Positions 9,315 through 17,795 are shown, numbered from the stretch's first letter. The stretch is DNA of 64,000 nt from CAAGNP01 sp045603545 (GCA_045603545.1 JAZUMG010000040.1:1-64000); one strand, 5' to 3'. Notes: generated by a model from the letters alone, not told the origin. Made by a program: numbers and translations.

Positions 9315-9677
9315 TCAGTTATTGTAGAAAGTTCCATAGCCATAATACTGACTACTTGATATAATTATAAGACAAGTACCCCTTTGTGATGGGATTGGGA
9401 TATATGTTGATGTGGTTATACTCTCTGATACTAGAATTCTATTTTGACTATCCAATATTGTTATTTCTGTTTCATTAGAACAATTCATTTTTACAAACAA
9501 TTGATTGTCATCAGTTATAAAAACTTCATATTCTTCTATTAGAGAGCGGTCAATATCAGCACTCCCAACTTCATTAATAATAATTTGTTTCGTCTCATCT
9601 GGATCAGGAGAGACCTGGTAGAGAGGTGTAATGCTCAAATATACACCTATGGCAATTTTAGTTAATAAAGTGAACAT
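9315..9677 (-). CDS. Small secreted beta-sandwich protein, candidate protease inhibitor (120 aa)
   Basis: Start at 9677 (MFTLLTKIAIGVYLSITPL signal peptide); the earlier in-frame Met at 9704 coincides with the -7 promoter box and can be excluded. The mature region of about 95 residues is all-beta (QLFVKMNCSNETEITILDS, ISSSQYYGYGTFYN), resembling DUF3244-type or Ig-like small domains of Bacteroidales. It is the first gene of the protease operon. In Bacteroides fragilis, small Spi-like inhibitor genes (bfi) sit beside C10 protease genes, so an inhibitor or chaperone role for the cognate protease is plausible. That is inference from position, not from a recognised motif. Confidence 0.65.
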   Translation of the reverse strand: MFTLLTKIAIGVYLSITPLYQVSPDPDETKQIIINEVGSADIDRSLIEEYEVFITDDNQLFVKMNCSNETEITILDSQNRILVSESITTSTYIPIPSQRGTCLIIISSSQYYGYGTFYNN

Positions 9678-9680
9678 AGT

Positions 9681-9708
9681 GTTTGTATGTAAATGTTTAC
9701 ACACAAAC
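9681..9708. promoter_or_regulatory. 28-bp operator-like palindrome at the protease operon start
   Basis: Two 13-bp arms (9681-9693 and 9696-9708) with a 2-bp spacer and one mismatch; the core is TGTAAA-TG-TTTACA. It overlaps the end of the -7 box (9704-9711) and the expected transcription start, so a bound protein would block transcription. Alternatively it folds as a 5' hairpin in the mRNA. Confidence 0.6.
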
Positions 9709-9734
9709 TTAATAAACTATGGTTTTACAGCAAA
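9704..9734 (-). promoter_or_regulatory. Bacteroidota consensus promoter of the C10 protease operon
   Basis: On the minus strand, -33 TTTG (9734-9731), 19-bp spacer, -7 TAAGTTTG (9711-9704). This is an exact match to TTTG-N19-TAnnTTTG. Transcription should begin near 9698, leaving about 20 nt before the ATG at 9677. Confidence 0.8.
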
Positions 9735-9783
9735 ATCAAAAGTCTTCCATTTGTTTTAATAATGAACTGATAATCAGTACATT

Positions 9784-9816
9784 AAAAAAGTAGAAGAAAT
9801 CTATTTTCTTCTACTT
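9784..9816 (-). terminator. Rho-independent terminator of the TPR-HTH regulator gene
   Basis: Perfect 12-bp stem AAGTAGAAGAAA (9788-9799) / TTTCTTCTACTT (9805-9816) with a 5-nt loop. Read on the minus strand it is followed at once by six T. It lies 77 bp past the regulator's stop and before the protease promoter, so the regulator and protease operon are separate transcription units. Confidence 0.85.
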
Positions 9817-9892
9817 GATGTGTTAATATTTTGATTATCAGATTACTGGCTAGTAGTAGATTTTATAACGATTATTTTCAAAAATCAGTGGT

Positions 9893-11545
9893 TTATTCTA
9901 CGCTCCTTGTAGAGTTTTTAAGAAGGTCCATTATGAAGATATTTATGGTAGTGCTGTTTTTCTCCATCCCGAATTTTTGTCGGATGGAATGACTCACTTT
10001 GTAGTAGTATTTATTACCGATATAGAATGATATGTCTTTCCCTCTAAGCCCAATGGCATAGAGGCAGCAGTATCCAATTTCTTGTTGAGAAAGACCATAT
10101 CCAACAAGAGTTTTGATAAATTGTGGATGTGAGATTGAAAATGTAGCAACAGTTGAATCTATAAATGTTTCCTTGTCCAGAATATACTTGGAAAGTTCGT
10201 TCATGGCTTTTGCTGTGTTTCGTTTTGATAATGTTATATCAGAAACTATGAACTTATTTAGCAACTCCATTCTTTTATTTAAGCAATTGAGAGAGTCATT
10301 GTCAAGGAGATTGCTCTTTACATCTCTTAAAATGGTTATCTCATCTAAAATGTCTTGATAGAGTCTTGCATATGTTTCTTTATCCTTTTTAAGCTTTTTT
10401 ATTTGCTCTAAAATTGATAAGTAGACAGTAGCAAAAAACAATATGGTGAGTGCAAAAATAAGGGTAAATATTATTTGCTTTGATTTTGCTTTTTGGGAGG
10501 CCAATTCATTTGAATACCTCTCCTCCATAAATTTAAGGTCTGATCGTGCAGAAAACAAACTTCTTTGATTAAGTTTCTCGGTGTATGCAATATATGCTTG
10601 AAGAGCTTTTTCGTGCTCACCCTTAGACTGTAGGATGGTTGAGAGAAAATAGTAATAAATTGGCTCATAATCCGTGTTAGTGCTGTTTTGCTCATATTTT
10701 TCAAGAGCCAGTGCAGCCAGTGGAATATTGTGGCTCATTATATAGGTATTTGATATGGCAAGCCAATATATAATGCGTTCATTTTTAACTTCTCTTAAAT
10801 AGTCTTCAATAATTTTATTGGGATCCAATGATGTGATTTTTCCAGAGTTGGCACAGTGGAGAAGATTGGTGTAGTATGTGCTTTTGTTTTTGTTTGAGAA
10901 TTTGTCGTATAAGTCATCAATATCATTGAGGTAAGTCAGCGCCTCAGTAAATTTTTCAAGTACAATATATGTATTGGCAATACCCAATACAGCAGATATA
11001 TAGCGCGATGTATCTCCTGCTTGTTTAAAATATGTGCTTGATTTCTGTATGTCTTCCAGAGCTTTTGTGTGTGCAAAAAGATACTTGTAGATATTGTATT
11101 TAGCATTATATAATCGCCCCGCAAACAAATAATCCTCCGTTTTGGGGACATATTGCTCCGCCTTTACAAAATATTCCATGGCAGATTCGTTATTGCCGGC
11201 ATTTCTCTCGATCACACCGCGGTAGTAAAGGGCCTTCATCTTATAGTCATTGCTCCCATGTTTCCGGTAGTATTCCACTGCTGGAGCTATAATGCTGTCG
11301 GAAGTGATGTCGATGTAGTTTTTGTCCATCGCCATCGACATCAGAAGGGAATATCGGGCATATTCGCTTTTGGAAGAGATGCTGTCCCTATTCATCCCTT
11401 TAAGCATTTTATATGCCTGTTCCCCATCTTTTTCGATTATGGATTCGATAAGGTCAAGCTGCCCCTTTAGCTGTGTGTCTGTATGGTTGCAAGCTGTCAG
11501 GATAGTCATGAACATTAAAATTATGCCGGTGAATCTTCTGCCCAT
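9893..11545 (-). CDS. TPR sensor-regulator with transmembrane segment and C-terminal HTH (550 aa)
   Basis: Membrane-spanning regulator of a type common in Bacteroidota. The N-terminus carries a signal sequence with lipobox LTAC (Cys19). Residues about 30-330 are tetratricopeptide-type helical repeats (for example AMEYFVKAEQ, ALTYLNDID, ALQAYIAYTEKL). A single transmembrane helix lies at about 357-379 (IIFTLIFALTILFFATVYLSIL), followed by a coiled-coil linker (380-460) and a C-terminal LuxR-like helix-turn-helix at about 484-526 (LSQQEIGYCCLYAIG, GKDISFYIGN, VSHSIRQKFG). The periplasmic TPR domain would sense a signal and the cytoplasmic HTH would bind DNA. It is the upstream neighbour of the protease/TBDR operon and may control it through the palindrome at 9681-9708 (inference). 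Confidence 0.85.
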   Translation of the reverse strand: MGRRFTGIILMFMTILTACNHTDTQLKGQLDLIESIIEKDGEQAYKMLKGMNRDSISSKSEYARYSLLMSMAMDKNYIDITSDSIIAPAVEYYRKHGSNDYKMKALYYRGVIERNAGNNESAMEYFVKAEQYVPKTEDYLFAGRLYNAKYNIYKYLFAHTKALEDIQKSSTYFKQAGDTSRYISAVLGIANTYIVLEKFTEALTYLNDIDDLYDKFSNKNKSTYYTNLLHCANSGKITSLDPNKIIEDYLREVKNERIIYWLAISNTYIMSHNIPLAALALEKYEQNSTNTDYEPIYYYFLSTILQSKGEHEKALQAYIAYTEKLNQRSLFSARSDLKFMEERYSNELASQKAKSKQIIFTLIFALTILFFATVYLSILEQIKKLKKDKETYARLYQDILDEITILRDVKSNLLDNDSLNCLNKRMELLNKFIVSDITLSKRNTAKAMNELSKYILDKETFIDSTVATFSISHPQFIKTLVGYGLSQQEIGYCCLYAIGLRGKDISFYIGNKYYYKVSHSIRQKFGMEKNSTTINIFIMDLLKNSTRSVE

Positions 11546-11597
11546 TATCCAAGTCTTTTGTTCTTAATGTGAAAATAAGACAATTCCACCTCATTGG

Positions 11598-11605
11598 CAA
11601 ATTTA
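11598..11605 (-). promoter_or_regulatory. Putative -7 box of the TPR-HTH regulator gene
   Basis: Minus-strand TAAATTTG (11605-11598) fits TAnnTTTG. It lies 52 bp before the ATG at 11545. No TTTG is seen at the -33 position. Confidence 0.4.
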
Positions 11606-11625
11606 AAAGTGGAAAACCACTTATA

Positions 11626-11658
11626 TTTGGATAAATCCAAAACACCTTCTTATATTTG
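11626..11658 (+). promoter_or_regulatory. Promoter of phosphopantetheinyl transferase-asnA with embedded palindrome
   Basis: -33 TTTG (11626-11629), 21-bp spacer, -7 TATATTTG (11651-11658); ATG follows at 11683. A perfect palindrome TTTGGAT-AA-ATCCAAA (11626-11641) includes the -33 box and is a candidate operator. Confidence 0.55.
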
Positions 11659-11682
11659 CACCCGAATATTTTATGTAATTAA

Positions 11683-12327
11683 ATGGGACTCTATTCCAAA
11701 CGTAAATTAGACAACGGCGCTACTATAGCCATCTGGGAAATCACTGAAAGTGAGGATGACCTGCGAACGTTATGCTCACCTATCCCCAACGACGAACTCG
11801 AAGAACTTGAAATCCTCAGAAGTGAGGCCAGAAGAAAAGAGAAACTGGCAGTCAGAGCCCTTCTGAATGAACTTTATCCCGAAAAAGTATATCTCGGCCA
11901 CCACGATAATGGCAAGCCATATATCCAGAACTGTGCAGACGAGATAAGCATATCCCATACAAACAGATTTGTCGCTATCATCACCCACGATGAGGAGGAT
12001 GTCGGTATCGATATCGAATGTGTCAACAGAGACTTCTCCGCAGTGGAGAAAAAGGCCCTCTCAGAGGAGGAGTTGGATGATTTGACCGACAAGAACCATA
12101 ATCTTCAGCTGGCTATCTACTGGTGCGCTAAAGAGGCGATCTACAAGAGGATGTCTCAGCGCAGAGTAGATTTTGCAGAGCAGATCGAACTTGAGAAGTT
12201 CACTCCTCGCCGCGACGGGGAACTCGAAGCGGTCTTTATCCATAAGGATGGAGAAGAGGAGGAGTTTGAGCTGGAATACGAGATGATAGAGGACCACGTA
12301 ATGGTCTGGCTGGTAGGAGAGAAATAG
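11683..12327 (+). CDS. 4'-phosphopantetheinyl transferase superfamily protein (214 aa)
   Basis: Transfers the phosphopantetheine arm of CoA onto a conserved Ser of acyl or peptidyl carrier proteins. The Sfp-type signatures are visible: SISHT at 89-93, the Mg-binding GIDIE at 108-112, and WCAKEAIYK at 147-155. Its length, just over 200 aa, suits the Sfp/EntD type rather than the short AcpS type. It is separated from asnA by only 3 bp, so the two are one operon. The partner carrier protein is not in the window; in organisms without AcpS this type modifies the fatty-acid ACP, but that cannot be judged here. Confidence 0.9.
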   Translation: MGLYSKRKLDNGATIAIWEITESEDDLRTLCSPIPNDELEELEILRSEARRKEKLAVRALLNELYPEKVYLGHHDNGKPYIQNCADEISISHTNRFVAIITHDEEDVGIDIECVNRDFSAVEKKALSEEELDDLTDKNHNLQLAIYWCAKEAIYKRMSQRRVDFAEQIELEKFTPRRDGELEAVFIHKDGEEEEFELEYEMIEDHVMVWLVGEK

Positions 12328-12330
12328 TTC

Positions 12331-13341
12331 ATGTCATTATTTATACCGCACAATTATTCCAATCTTTTAGGGAATACTGAAAATACAGAAAAAGCCATTA
12401 AAGCTGTGAAAGATATGTTTCAGACGAATCTATCTGCACAGCTTACTTTATTGCGTGTCACTGCTCCGATGGTAGTCCTTACCGGTATGGGGCTGAATGA
12501 TGATCTGAATGGGGTGGAGCGGCCTGTATCCTTTCCTGTAAAGGGGATGGATGAGCGTAAGGCTGAGGTGGTACACTCTCTGGCCAAATGGAAAAGGGTG
12601 AAGCTTTCGCAGATGGATGTCCCTGTGGGGAGAGGTATATATACCGATATGAATGCCCTCAGACCGGATGAAGAGCTGGACAATATCCACTCTATATATG
12701 TGGACCAATGGGATTGGGAGAGAGTCATCAGCAGAGAGGACCGGAATATAGATTTCCTCAAGAAGATAGTAAAGAGGATATATGAGGCGATAAAGGTTAC
12801 AGAGAATAAGCTATATGTGGAGTTCCCTCAGATAGTCCCTATGCTTCCCGAGGATATTCTTTTCATAACATCAGAAGAACTTCTTCAGATGTTCCCGGGT
12901 CTCTCCCCTAAAGAGAGGGAAAATGAGATCTGCCGACTGCATAAGGCCGTATTCATCATAGGGATAGGGTGCGAATTGTCAGATGGGACACTTCACGACA
13001 GCCGTGCTGCTGACTATGATGACTGGAGTCTTAATGGAGATCTCCTCCTGTGGAATCCGATACTTGAGAGTGCTTTTGAGATATCAAGTATGGGGATCAG
13101 AGTGGATGAGGAGACGTTGAAGAGTCAATTGGCTGCCAGGGGACAAGAGTGGAAGGAGGAGCTCTATTATCATAAAAAACTCCTCTCGGGTGAGCTCCCC
13201 TGTACTATAGGTGGTGGTATAGGACAGTCAAGGCTCTGTATGTACCTGTTGCGCAAAGCGCATATCGGCGAGATCCAAAGCGCCATCTGGCCTGAGGCGA
13301 TGTACCAGGCCTGTCATAAAAACGGTATTGATCTGATCTGA
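12331..13341 (+). CDS. asnA: Aspartate-ammonia ligase (336 aa)
   Basis: Makes asparagine from aspartate, ammonia and ATP (AMP-forming), with a class II tRNA-synthetase-like fold in the cytoplasm. The family is recognisable throughout: N-terminal SAQLTLLRVTAPMVV, then GVERPVSFPVKG, and C-terminal GGGIGQSRLCMYLLRKAHIGE. Its length matches the family's usual 330 or so residues. It is cotranscribed with the phosphopantetheinyl transferase upstream and converges on the S37 peptidase gene, with only 6 bp between the two stop codons. Confidence 0.96.
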   Translation: MSLFIPHNYSNLLGNTENTEKAIKAVKDMFQTNLSAQLTLLRVTAPMVVLTGMGLNDDLNGVERPVSFPVKGMDERKAEVVHSLAKWKRVKLSQMDVPVGRGIYTDMNALRPDEELDNIHSIYVDQWDWERVISREDRNIDFLKKIVKRIYEAIKVTENKLYVEFPQIVPMLPEDILFITSEELLQMFPGLSPKERENEICRLHKAVFIIGIGCELSDGTLHDSRAADYDDWSLNGDLLLWNPILESAFEISSMGIRVDEETLKSQLAARGQEWKEELYYHKKLLSGELPCTIGGGIGQSRLCMYLLRKAHIGEIQSAIWPEAMYQACHKNGIDLI

Positions 13342-13347
13342 TAGGGG

Positions 13348-14730
13348 TTACTCCTCTATCTCCAGCCAGCTTTCAAGTATTGCGACAGCCTCCTTTTTCT
13401 TGTCATCCGGGAGGGTGTTTATCCTCGCGCGGTGGCTCCCTGCAGGGTCGACGAAAAGGTGCATTGTCTGGCGACCTTTCCCTTTTTTCTTCAACTCCTC
13501 ATTTTTGACTGGTGCCTCTGGCATTACAGCACTCCATGGGTCAAACTCTCCATAGATAAAGAGCATCTTGGAATCTGTTTTGGCCAAGAATTTTTTGATA
13601 TCCTTGTAGAGGTATTTGTCAAATTTGAACTCCTGACTCTGTGGGACAAATATATCCAGGAGATACCCTTCGGCATCCTTTATCGACAGAAGCCCTTTGA
13701 AAGGTTTGGTGTCGTATCCGTAGTAGCCGAGCTCTTTGGCAGCCTGCACGAAAAATGGTGCAGATGAGTCACCCTCAGCGAAATAGTCAGGACCGCTGGT
13801 TTTAACCAGAAAGTCGAACATTTCACGATCGGTAGCTTTGGCAGGATCGGGTACGATGTCTGTCGAATAGCCCCATTGCCAGAATGCAAATGGGAATTCC
13901 AGTACGCAGTAGTCATAGACTGCATCCATAGAGATCTTGTAGGTGAGGTTCTGTTTCTCTGAGAGTTCTTCAAACATAGGCTGGATGGCAGCCCTTCTCT
14001 TGAGGAATTCCACCTGGAAGTTGTGAAGAATCTCACGGTCTCTTGGTGTGCCGGCTACGTTTGCCAAAAATGGTTCGTGACGGCCATCCTCCTGTCCTTT
14101 GCATAGAGGCCCTACGTATGGGACAGAGATATCAATATCCTCCGGATAGTAGGTGGTGTAGAACATAGTGGTCTGACCACCTTTGCTGATACCTGTGGCG
14201 ATCCATTTCCCGTCATAAATCTTCTTGAAAAGCTGATTTACGCGGTGGAGGTCGGCTGCCTCATTTTTGGCTGTCATATAGTTCCAGTTGAGGGTCTCGT
14301 CGGTGATGGTGCTGTCATCCTGCATAAATGGGATGGACTCTCCGAAGTAGCGGTGCTCCACCTCTATCATATTGGTCTTGAACATAGTGGAAAGCTCGTT
14401 GGAGTAGCGTGGATGGCCTCCGTTTGAGGTGTATCCCTCGGTGATAAGGAGCATAGGCTGGTCGTAATCGATGTGGAAAAGGATAACTTTCTGTCTGAAA
14501 GTTCCGAGGGCGGGATTTGTATGGTCGATGGGCTGCTCGATGAAGAGCCTGTATTTCTCCACGTAAAGGTCTTTGAGACGCTCCCCGATCTCGATGGCCT
14601 CGATGCCGCTCACTTTGAAGCCGCACTCTGCGGCAGCAGCCTCGATCTTTTCTGGTAGTTGGGCAAATGTGGGGATAAACAGAAGTAGCGCTACAGCTAC
14701 CAATACAAATTTTCTTATCACTCTATTCAT
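13348..14730 (-). CDS. S37-family (PS-10 type) secreted peptidase (460 aa)
   Basis: Secreted serine peptidase of the prolyl/tripeptidyl aminopeptidase S37 type found in Bacteroidales. The start at 14730 (MNRVIRKFVLVAVALLLFIP) gives a signal peptide; the in-frame Met at 14763 overlaps the -7 box and is unlikely. The nucleophile Ser lies in GISKGGQT (about residue 182), the acid residue probably in FIYGEFDPW, and the His in GSHRARI near the C-terminus. It probably removes N-terminal peptides from proteins in the periplasm. Transcribed divergently from tyrS. Confidence 0.85.
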   Translation of the reverse strand: MNRVIRKFVLVAVALLLFIPTFAQLPEKIEAAAAECGFKVSGIEAIEIGERLKDLYVEKYRLFIEQPIDHTNPALGTFRQKVILFHIDYDQPMLLITEGYTSNGGHPRYSNELSTMFKTNMIEVEHRYFGESIPFMQDDSTITDETLNWNYMTAKNEAADLHRVNQLFKKIYDGKWIATGISKGGQTTMFYTTYYPEDIDISVPYVGPLCKGQEDGRHEPFLANVAGTPRDREILHNFQVEFLKRRAAIQPMFEELSEKQNLTYKISMDAVYDYCVLEFPFAFWQWGYSTDIVPDPAKATDREMFDFLVKTSGPDYFAEGDSSAPFFVQAAKELGYYGYDTKPFKGLLSIKDAEGYLLDIFVPQSQEFKFDKYLYKDIKKFLAKTDSKMLFIYGEFDPWSAVMPEAPVKNEELKKKGKGRQTMHLFVDPAGSHRARINTLPDDKKKEAVAILESWLEIEE

Positions 14731-14760
14731 ATCTTTAAGTGTTAAATGTCTGTGTGTACG

Positions 14761-14787
14761 CAAATATATAAAAAATATTTACTTTTG
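14761..14787. promoter_or_regulatory. Interleaved divergent -7 boxes, S37 peptidase and tyrS
   Basis: Minus-strand TATATTTG (14768-14761) faces the peptidase gene; plus-strand TACTTTTG (14780-14787) faces tyrS (ATG 14829). The boxes are 11 bp apart, so the -33 region of each promoter lies across the other's -7 box. No clear TTTG at -33 for either. Confidence 0.55.
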
Positions 14788-14828
14788 CAGATTATTATCA
14801 CTGGGATAGAAATTATAAAAATATAAAG

Positions 14829-16118
14829 ATGAAAAATTTTGTAAAGGAACTTGAGTGGAGAGGGATGATCAATGATATCATGCCCGGCACAGAAGAAGAG
14901 TTGATGAAAGGGGCTACAGTGGCTTATTTGGGTATTGACCCTACCGCTGACTCACTGCATATCGGTCACCTGGTGGGTGTTATGATTCTCAAACACTTCC
15001 AGAACTGCGGTCACAAACCTATCGCCCTGCTTGGTGGTGCAACAGGTATGATCGGTGACCCATCTATGAAATCGGCAGAGAGAAACCTCCTCGATGAGGC
15101 TACCCTCCGTCACAATCAGGAGGCTATCAAAAAGCAGCTTTCGAAGTTTTTGGATTTTGACAGCGATGCTCCAAATGCTGCTACACTTGTAAACAACTAC
15201 GACTGGATGAAAGAGTTCAGCTTCCTCAATTTTGCCCGTGACATCGGTAAGCATATCACTGTTAACTATATGATGGCCAAGGACTCTGTAAAGAAGAGAC
15301 TCTCTGGTGAGTCACGCGAGGGTATGTCGTTTACAGAATTCACCTACCAGCTCCTTCAGGGTTACGACTTCCTATACCTCTACGAGCATTACGGATGTAA
15401 ACTTCAGATGGGTGGTAGTGACCAGTGGGGCAACATCACCACCGGTACAGAGCTTATCCGCCGCAAACTCTCAGGAGAGGCATATGCACTTACCTGCCCG
15501 CTTATCACCAAGGCAGACGGTGGCAAATTCGGCAAGACCGAGAAAGGGAACGTATGGCTCTCACCAGAGTACACCAGCCCTTATACATTCTACCAGTTCT
15601 GGATGAATGTCAGCGACGATGACGCCAAGAAATATATCAAGATCTTTACAATGCTTACCAAGGAGGAGGTAGAGGCTGCCATTGCAGAGCACGAGCAAGC
15701 ACCTCACTTGAGAACTCTTCAAAAGCTCCTTGCGAAAGAGGTTACCTACATGGTTCATTCTGAGGAGGAGTACAACAAGGCAGTAGAGGCTTCAGGAATC
15801 CTATTTGGCAACGCCACTTCAGAGGCCCTTAAAGGTCTTGATGAGGCAACATTCCTCTCTGTGTTTGAGGGTGTTCCCCAATTCGAGCTCCCTGCTGAGA
15901 AACTTGGCAGCAATATCCTTGACCTTCTGGCAGTGGATACTCAGGTCTTCCCTTCAAAAGGTGAGTGCCGCAAGATGATCCAGGCCAATGGTCTGAGCAT
16001 CAACAAAGAGAAATTTACCGATGCCAACGGAGTTTTGACAGCTGAGCACGTTGTAAACGGTAAATATATCCTGGTGCAGAAGGGCAAAAAGAACTATTTC
16101 ATCCTTAAATTTGTCTAA
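14829..16118 (+). CDS. tyrS: Tyrosine-tRNA ligase (429 aa)
   Basis: Charges tRNA-Tyr with tyrosine. The class I synthetase signature HIGH is at residues 44-47, with the Rossmann region GGATGMIGDPSMKSAER after it. The second signature appears as KFGKTEKG at about 233-240, standing for KMSKS. The C-terminal S4 RNA-binding domain is present (VFPSKGECRKMIQANGLSINKEKF). Full length. rbfA begins one base after the stop, so the two are coupled. Confidence 0.98.
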   Translation: MKNFVKELEWRGMINDIMPGTEEELMKGATVAYLGIDPTADSLHIGHLVGVMILKHFQNCGHKPIALLGGATGMIGDPSMKSAERNLLDEATLRHNQEAIKKQLSKFLDFDSDAPNAATLVNNYDWMKEFSFLNFARDIGKHITVNYMMAKDSVKKRLSGESREGMSFTEFTYQLLQGYDFLYLYEHYGCKLQMGGSDQWGNITTGTELIRRKLSGEAYALTCPLITKADGGKFGKTEKGNVWLSPEYTSPYTFYQFWMNVSDDDAKKYIKIFTMLTKEEVEAAIAEHEQAPHLRTLQKLLAKEVTYMVHSEEEYNKAVEASGILFGNATSEALKGLDEATFLSVFEGVPQFELPAEKLGSNILDLLAVDTQVFPSKGECRKMIQANGLSINKEKFTDANGVLTAEHVVNGKYILVQKGKKNYFILKFV

Positions 16119-16119
16119 T

Positions 16120-16467
16120 ATGGAAGGTGGAGAAAGCACAAGACAACTGAAAGTGGCTAAAGAGCTTCAGCGCCACCTTGCGGAGATAATCCGTGCCAAG
16201 GGGATGGCAGCATACGATGGAGCACTGGTAACTGTTAGTGGGGTGAAAATAAGCCCGGACCTTGCTGTGGCAAGGGTGTATCTGAGCATCTTCCCCTCAT
16301 CAAAAGCGCCACAGGTGATGAAAACCGTTGAGGAGTCTTCAAAATCTCTCCGTGGTGAGCTTGGTAGAATTGTTGCAAAGCAACTCAGGATTGTCCCTGA
16401 ATTGATCTTTACCCTCGATGACTCCCTTGATTATGTGGAGCGCATCGATGAACTTCTCAAGAAGTAA
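16120..16467 (+). CDS. rbfA: 30S ribosome-binding factor A (115 aa)
   Basis: Small KH-like ribosome maturation factor that binds the 30S subunit during 16S rRNA 5'-end processing. The start is taken at 16120 (MEGGESTRQLKVAKELQRHL), one base after the tyrS stop; an in-frame Met at 16111 would overlap tyrS. The family core is visible: GALVTVSGVKISPDLAVARVYLSIF and the C-terminal LRIVPELIFTLDDSLDYVERID. The next gene follows 15 bp later, making a tyrS-rbfA-permease operon. Confidence 0.95.
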   Translation: MEGGESTRQLKVAKELQRHLAEIIRAKGMAAYDGALVTVSGVKISPDLAVARVYLSIFPSSKAPQVMKTVEESSKSLRGELGRIVAKQLRIVPELIFTLDDSLDYVERIDELLKK

Positions 16468-16482
16468 TTAAAAAATACATAG

Positions 16483-17700
16483 ATGAACCTGCCGTTTTTC
16501 ATTGCGAAGCGATATCTTTTCGCGAAGAAGTCACATAATGTGATCAATATCATTTCGCTTATAAGTGCGGTGGGTATAGCGATAGGGACCACTGCACTTG
16601 TAGTGGTCCTTTCTGTTTACAATGGCTTTGAGTCCCTTGTAAAGGGGATTTACAGCACCTATGAGGCAGATCTGGTAGTGGAGCCTGCCCGAGGGAAATT
16701 CTTTGTTCCGGAGGGAGAAGGGTTCAGTCAACTGTGGGGGGACGGAAGGGTAGCTTCGGTCTCTGAGGTGCTGGAGGAGAATGTCTTCCTGACATATGCA
16801 GGGAGGCAGAGTGTCGCAGTGCTGAAGGGGGTTGATTCGGTTTATCTCTCCAAACCCCATCTGGCAGAGAGTGTTGTGGAGGGTGAGTTTGCCCTTACCC
16901 AGTTGGGGGTTGACCACGCTGTGGTGGGGAGGGGAATGGCCCGAAAATTGGGTCTGAGAACCCGCTTTCTGGATCCTCTTGAGATCTATTACCCTCTTAG
17001 AGGGGCTGAGGTCTCAATGGTAAATCCTATGGCATCGCTCTCAAAAGAGATACTTTTCCCTTCCGGAATCATCAAAGGGGACCAGAATACCGAAAATAAT
17101 TTCGTTTTTGTGCCGATTGACAAGGCAAGATCCCTTCTGGGTGGCGAGGCGGAGGTCTCATCGCTTGAGATAATTGTTCGGGAAGGTGAGGATGTCGGGG
17201 CTTTGCAGAGGGATCTTGAGCAGGCCCTTGGAGATGGGTATCTGGTCAAGAACCGTTATCAGCAAAATGAGACCATCTACAAGATGATGACATACGAAAA
17301 GGTGGCAATCTATATGATTCTGCTCTTCATCATCATAGTGGTATCGTGCAACGTCTTCGGCTCTCTTACTATGCTCATTATCGAGAAGAGCGATGACATA
17401 CAGACTCTTGAAAGTATGGGGGCGCCACATTCCCTTATCAGGAATGTCTTTGCTCTGGAGGGGTGGCTGATTACTTTTCTGGGTATGCTTTGCGGTGTGG
17501 TTCTAGGGGTTATTCTCTGTTATATCCAACAGTACTTTGGTGTCATCAAGATGCCAGGGAGCTTTATTGTGACAAGTTACCCTGTCGTAGTGAACTGGGT
17601 GGATGTAGTGATTACCATTGTGGGGGTTTCATTTGTCGGATTTGTCATTACGGCACTTCCGGCCTGGAAAGTTTTGCCTAAACTTTTGTCCAAGAATTAA
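16483..17700 (+). CDS. FtsX-like ABC transporter permease, LolC/LolE type (405 aa)
   Basis: Inner-membrane permease with the layout of lipoprotein-releasing LolC/E proteins. The N-terminus is FFIAKRYLFAKKSHNVINIIS, followed by the first transmembrane helix (about 25-50), a periplasmic domain of some 220 residues, and three C-terminal transmembrane helices (about 270-295, 320-345 and 370-395) forming the FtsX domain. It would pair with a LolD-type ATPase, not present here, to release lipoproteins from the inner membrane. In Bacteroidota one or two such permeases occur, so assignment to LolC or LolE is not attempted. Confidence 0.9.
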   Translation: MNLPFFIAKRYLFAKKSHNVINIISLISAVGIAIGTTALVVVLSVYNGFESLVKGIYSTYEADLVVEPARGKFFVPEGEGFSQLWGDGRVASVSEVLEENVFLTYAGRQSVAVLKGVDSVYLSKPHLAESVVEGEFALTQLGVDHAVVGRGMARKLGLRTRFLDPLEIYYPLRGAEVSMVNPMASLSKEILFPSGIIKGDQNTENNFVFVPIDKARSLLGGEAEVSSLEIIVREGEDVGALQRDLEQALGDGYLVKNRYQQNETIYKMMTYEKVAIYMILLFIIIVVSCNVFGSLTMLIIEKSDDIQTLESMGAPHSLIRNVFALEGWLITFLGMLCGVVLGVILCYIQQYFGVIKMPGSFIVTSYPVVVNWVDVVITIVGVSFVGFVITALPAWKVLPKLLSKN

Positions 17701-17795
17701 AATTTTCAAAAATTTTCAAAAAATTTTGGATTCCGGTGCAACGAAATTGCTTCGGTTTGCATCTATGTAATAGGTTTAGGTTTTAGTACACAAAG

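Noticed and set aside
13680..14036. 118-codon minus-strand frame inside the S37 peptidase gene
   Set aside because: Out-of-frame shadow of a well-conserved enzyme; no family features.
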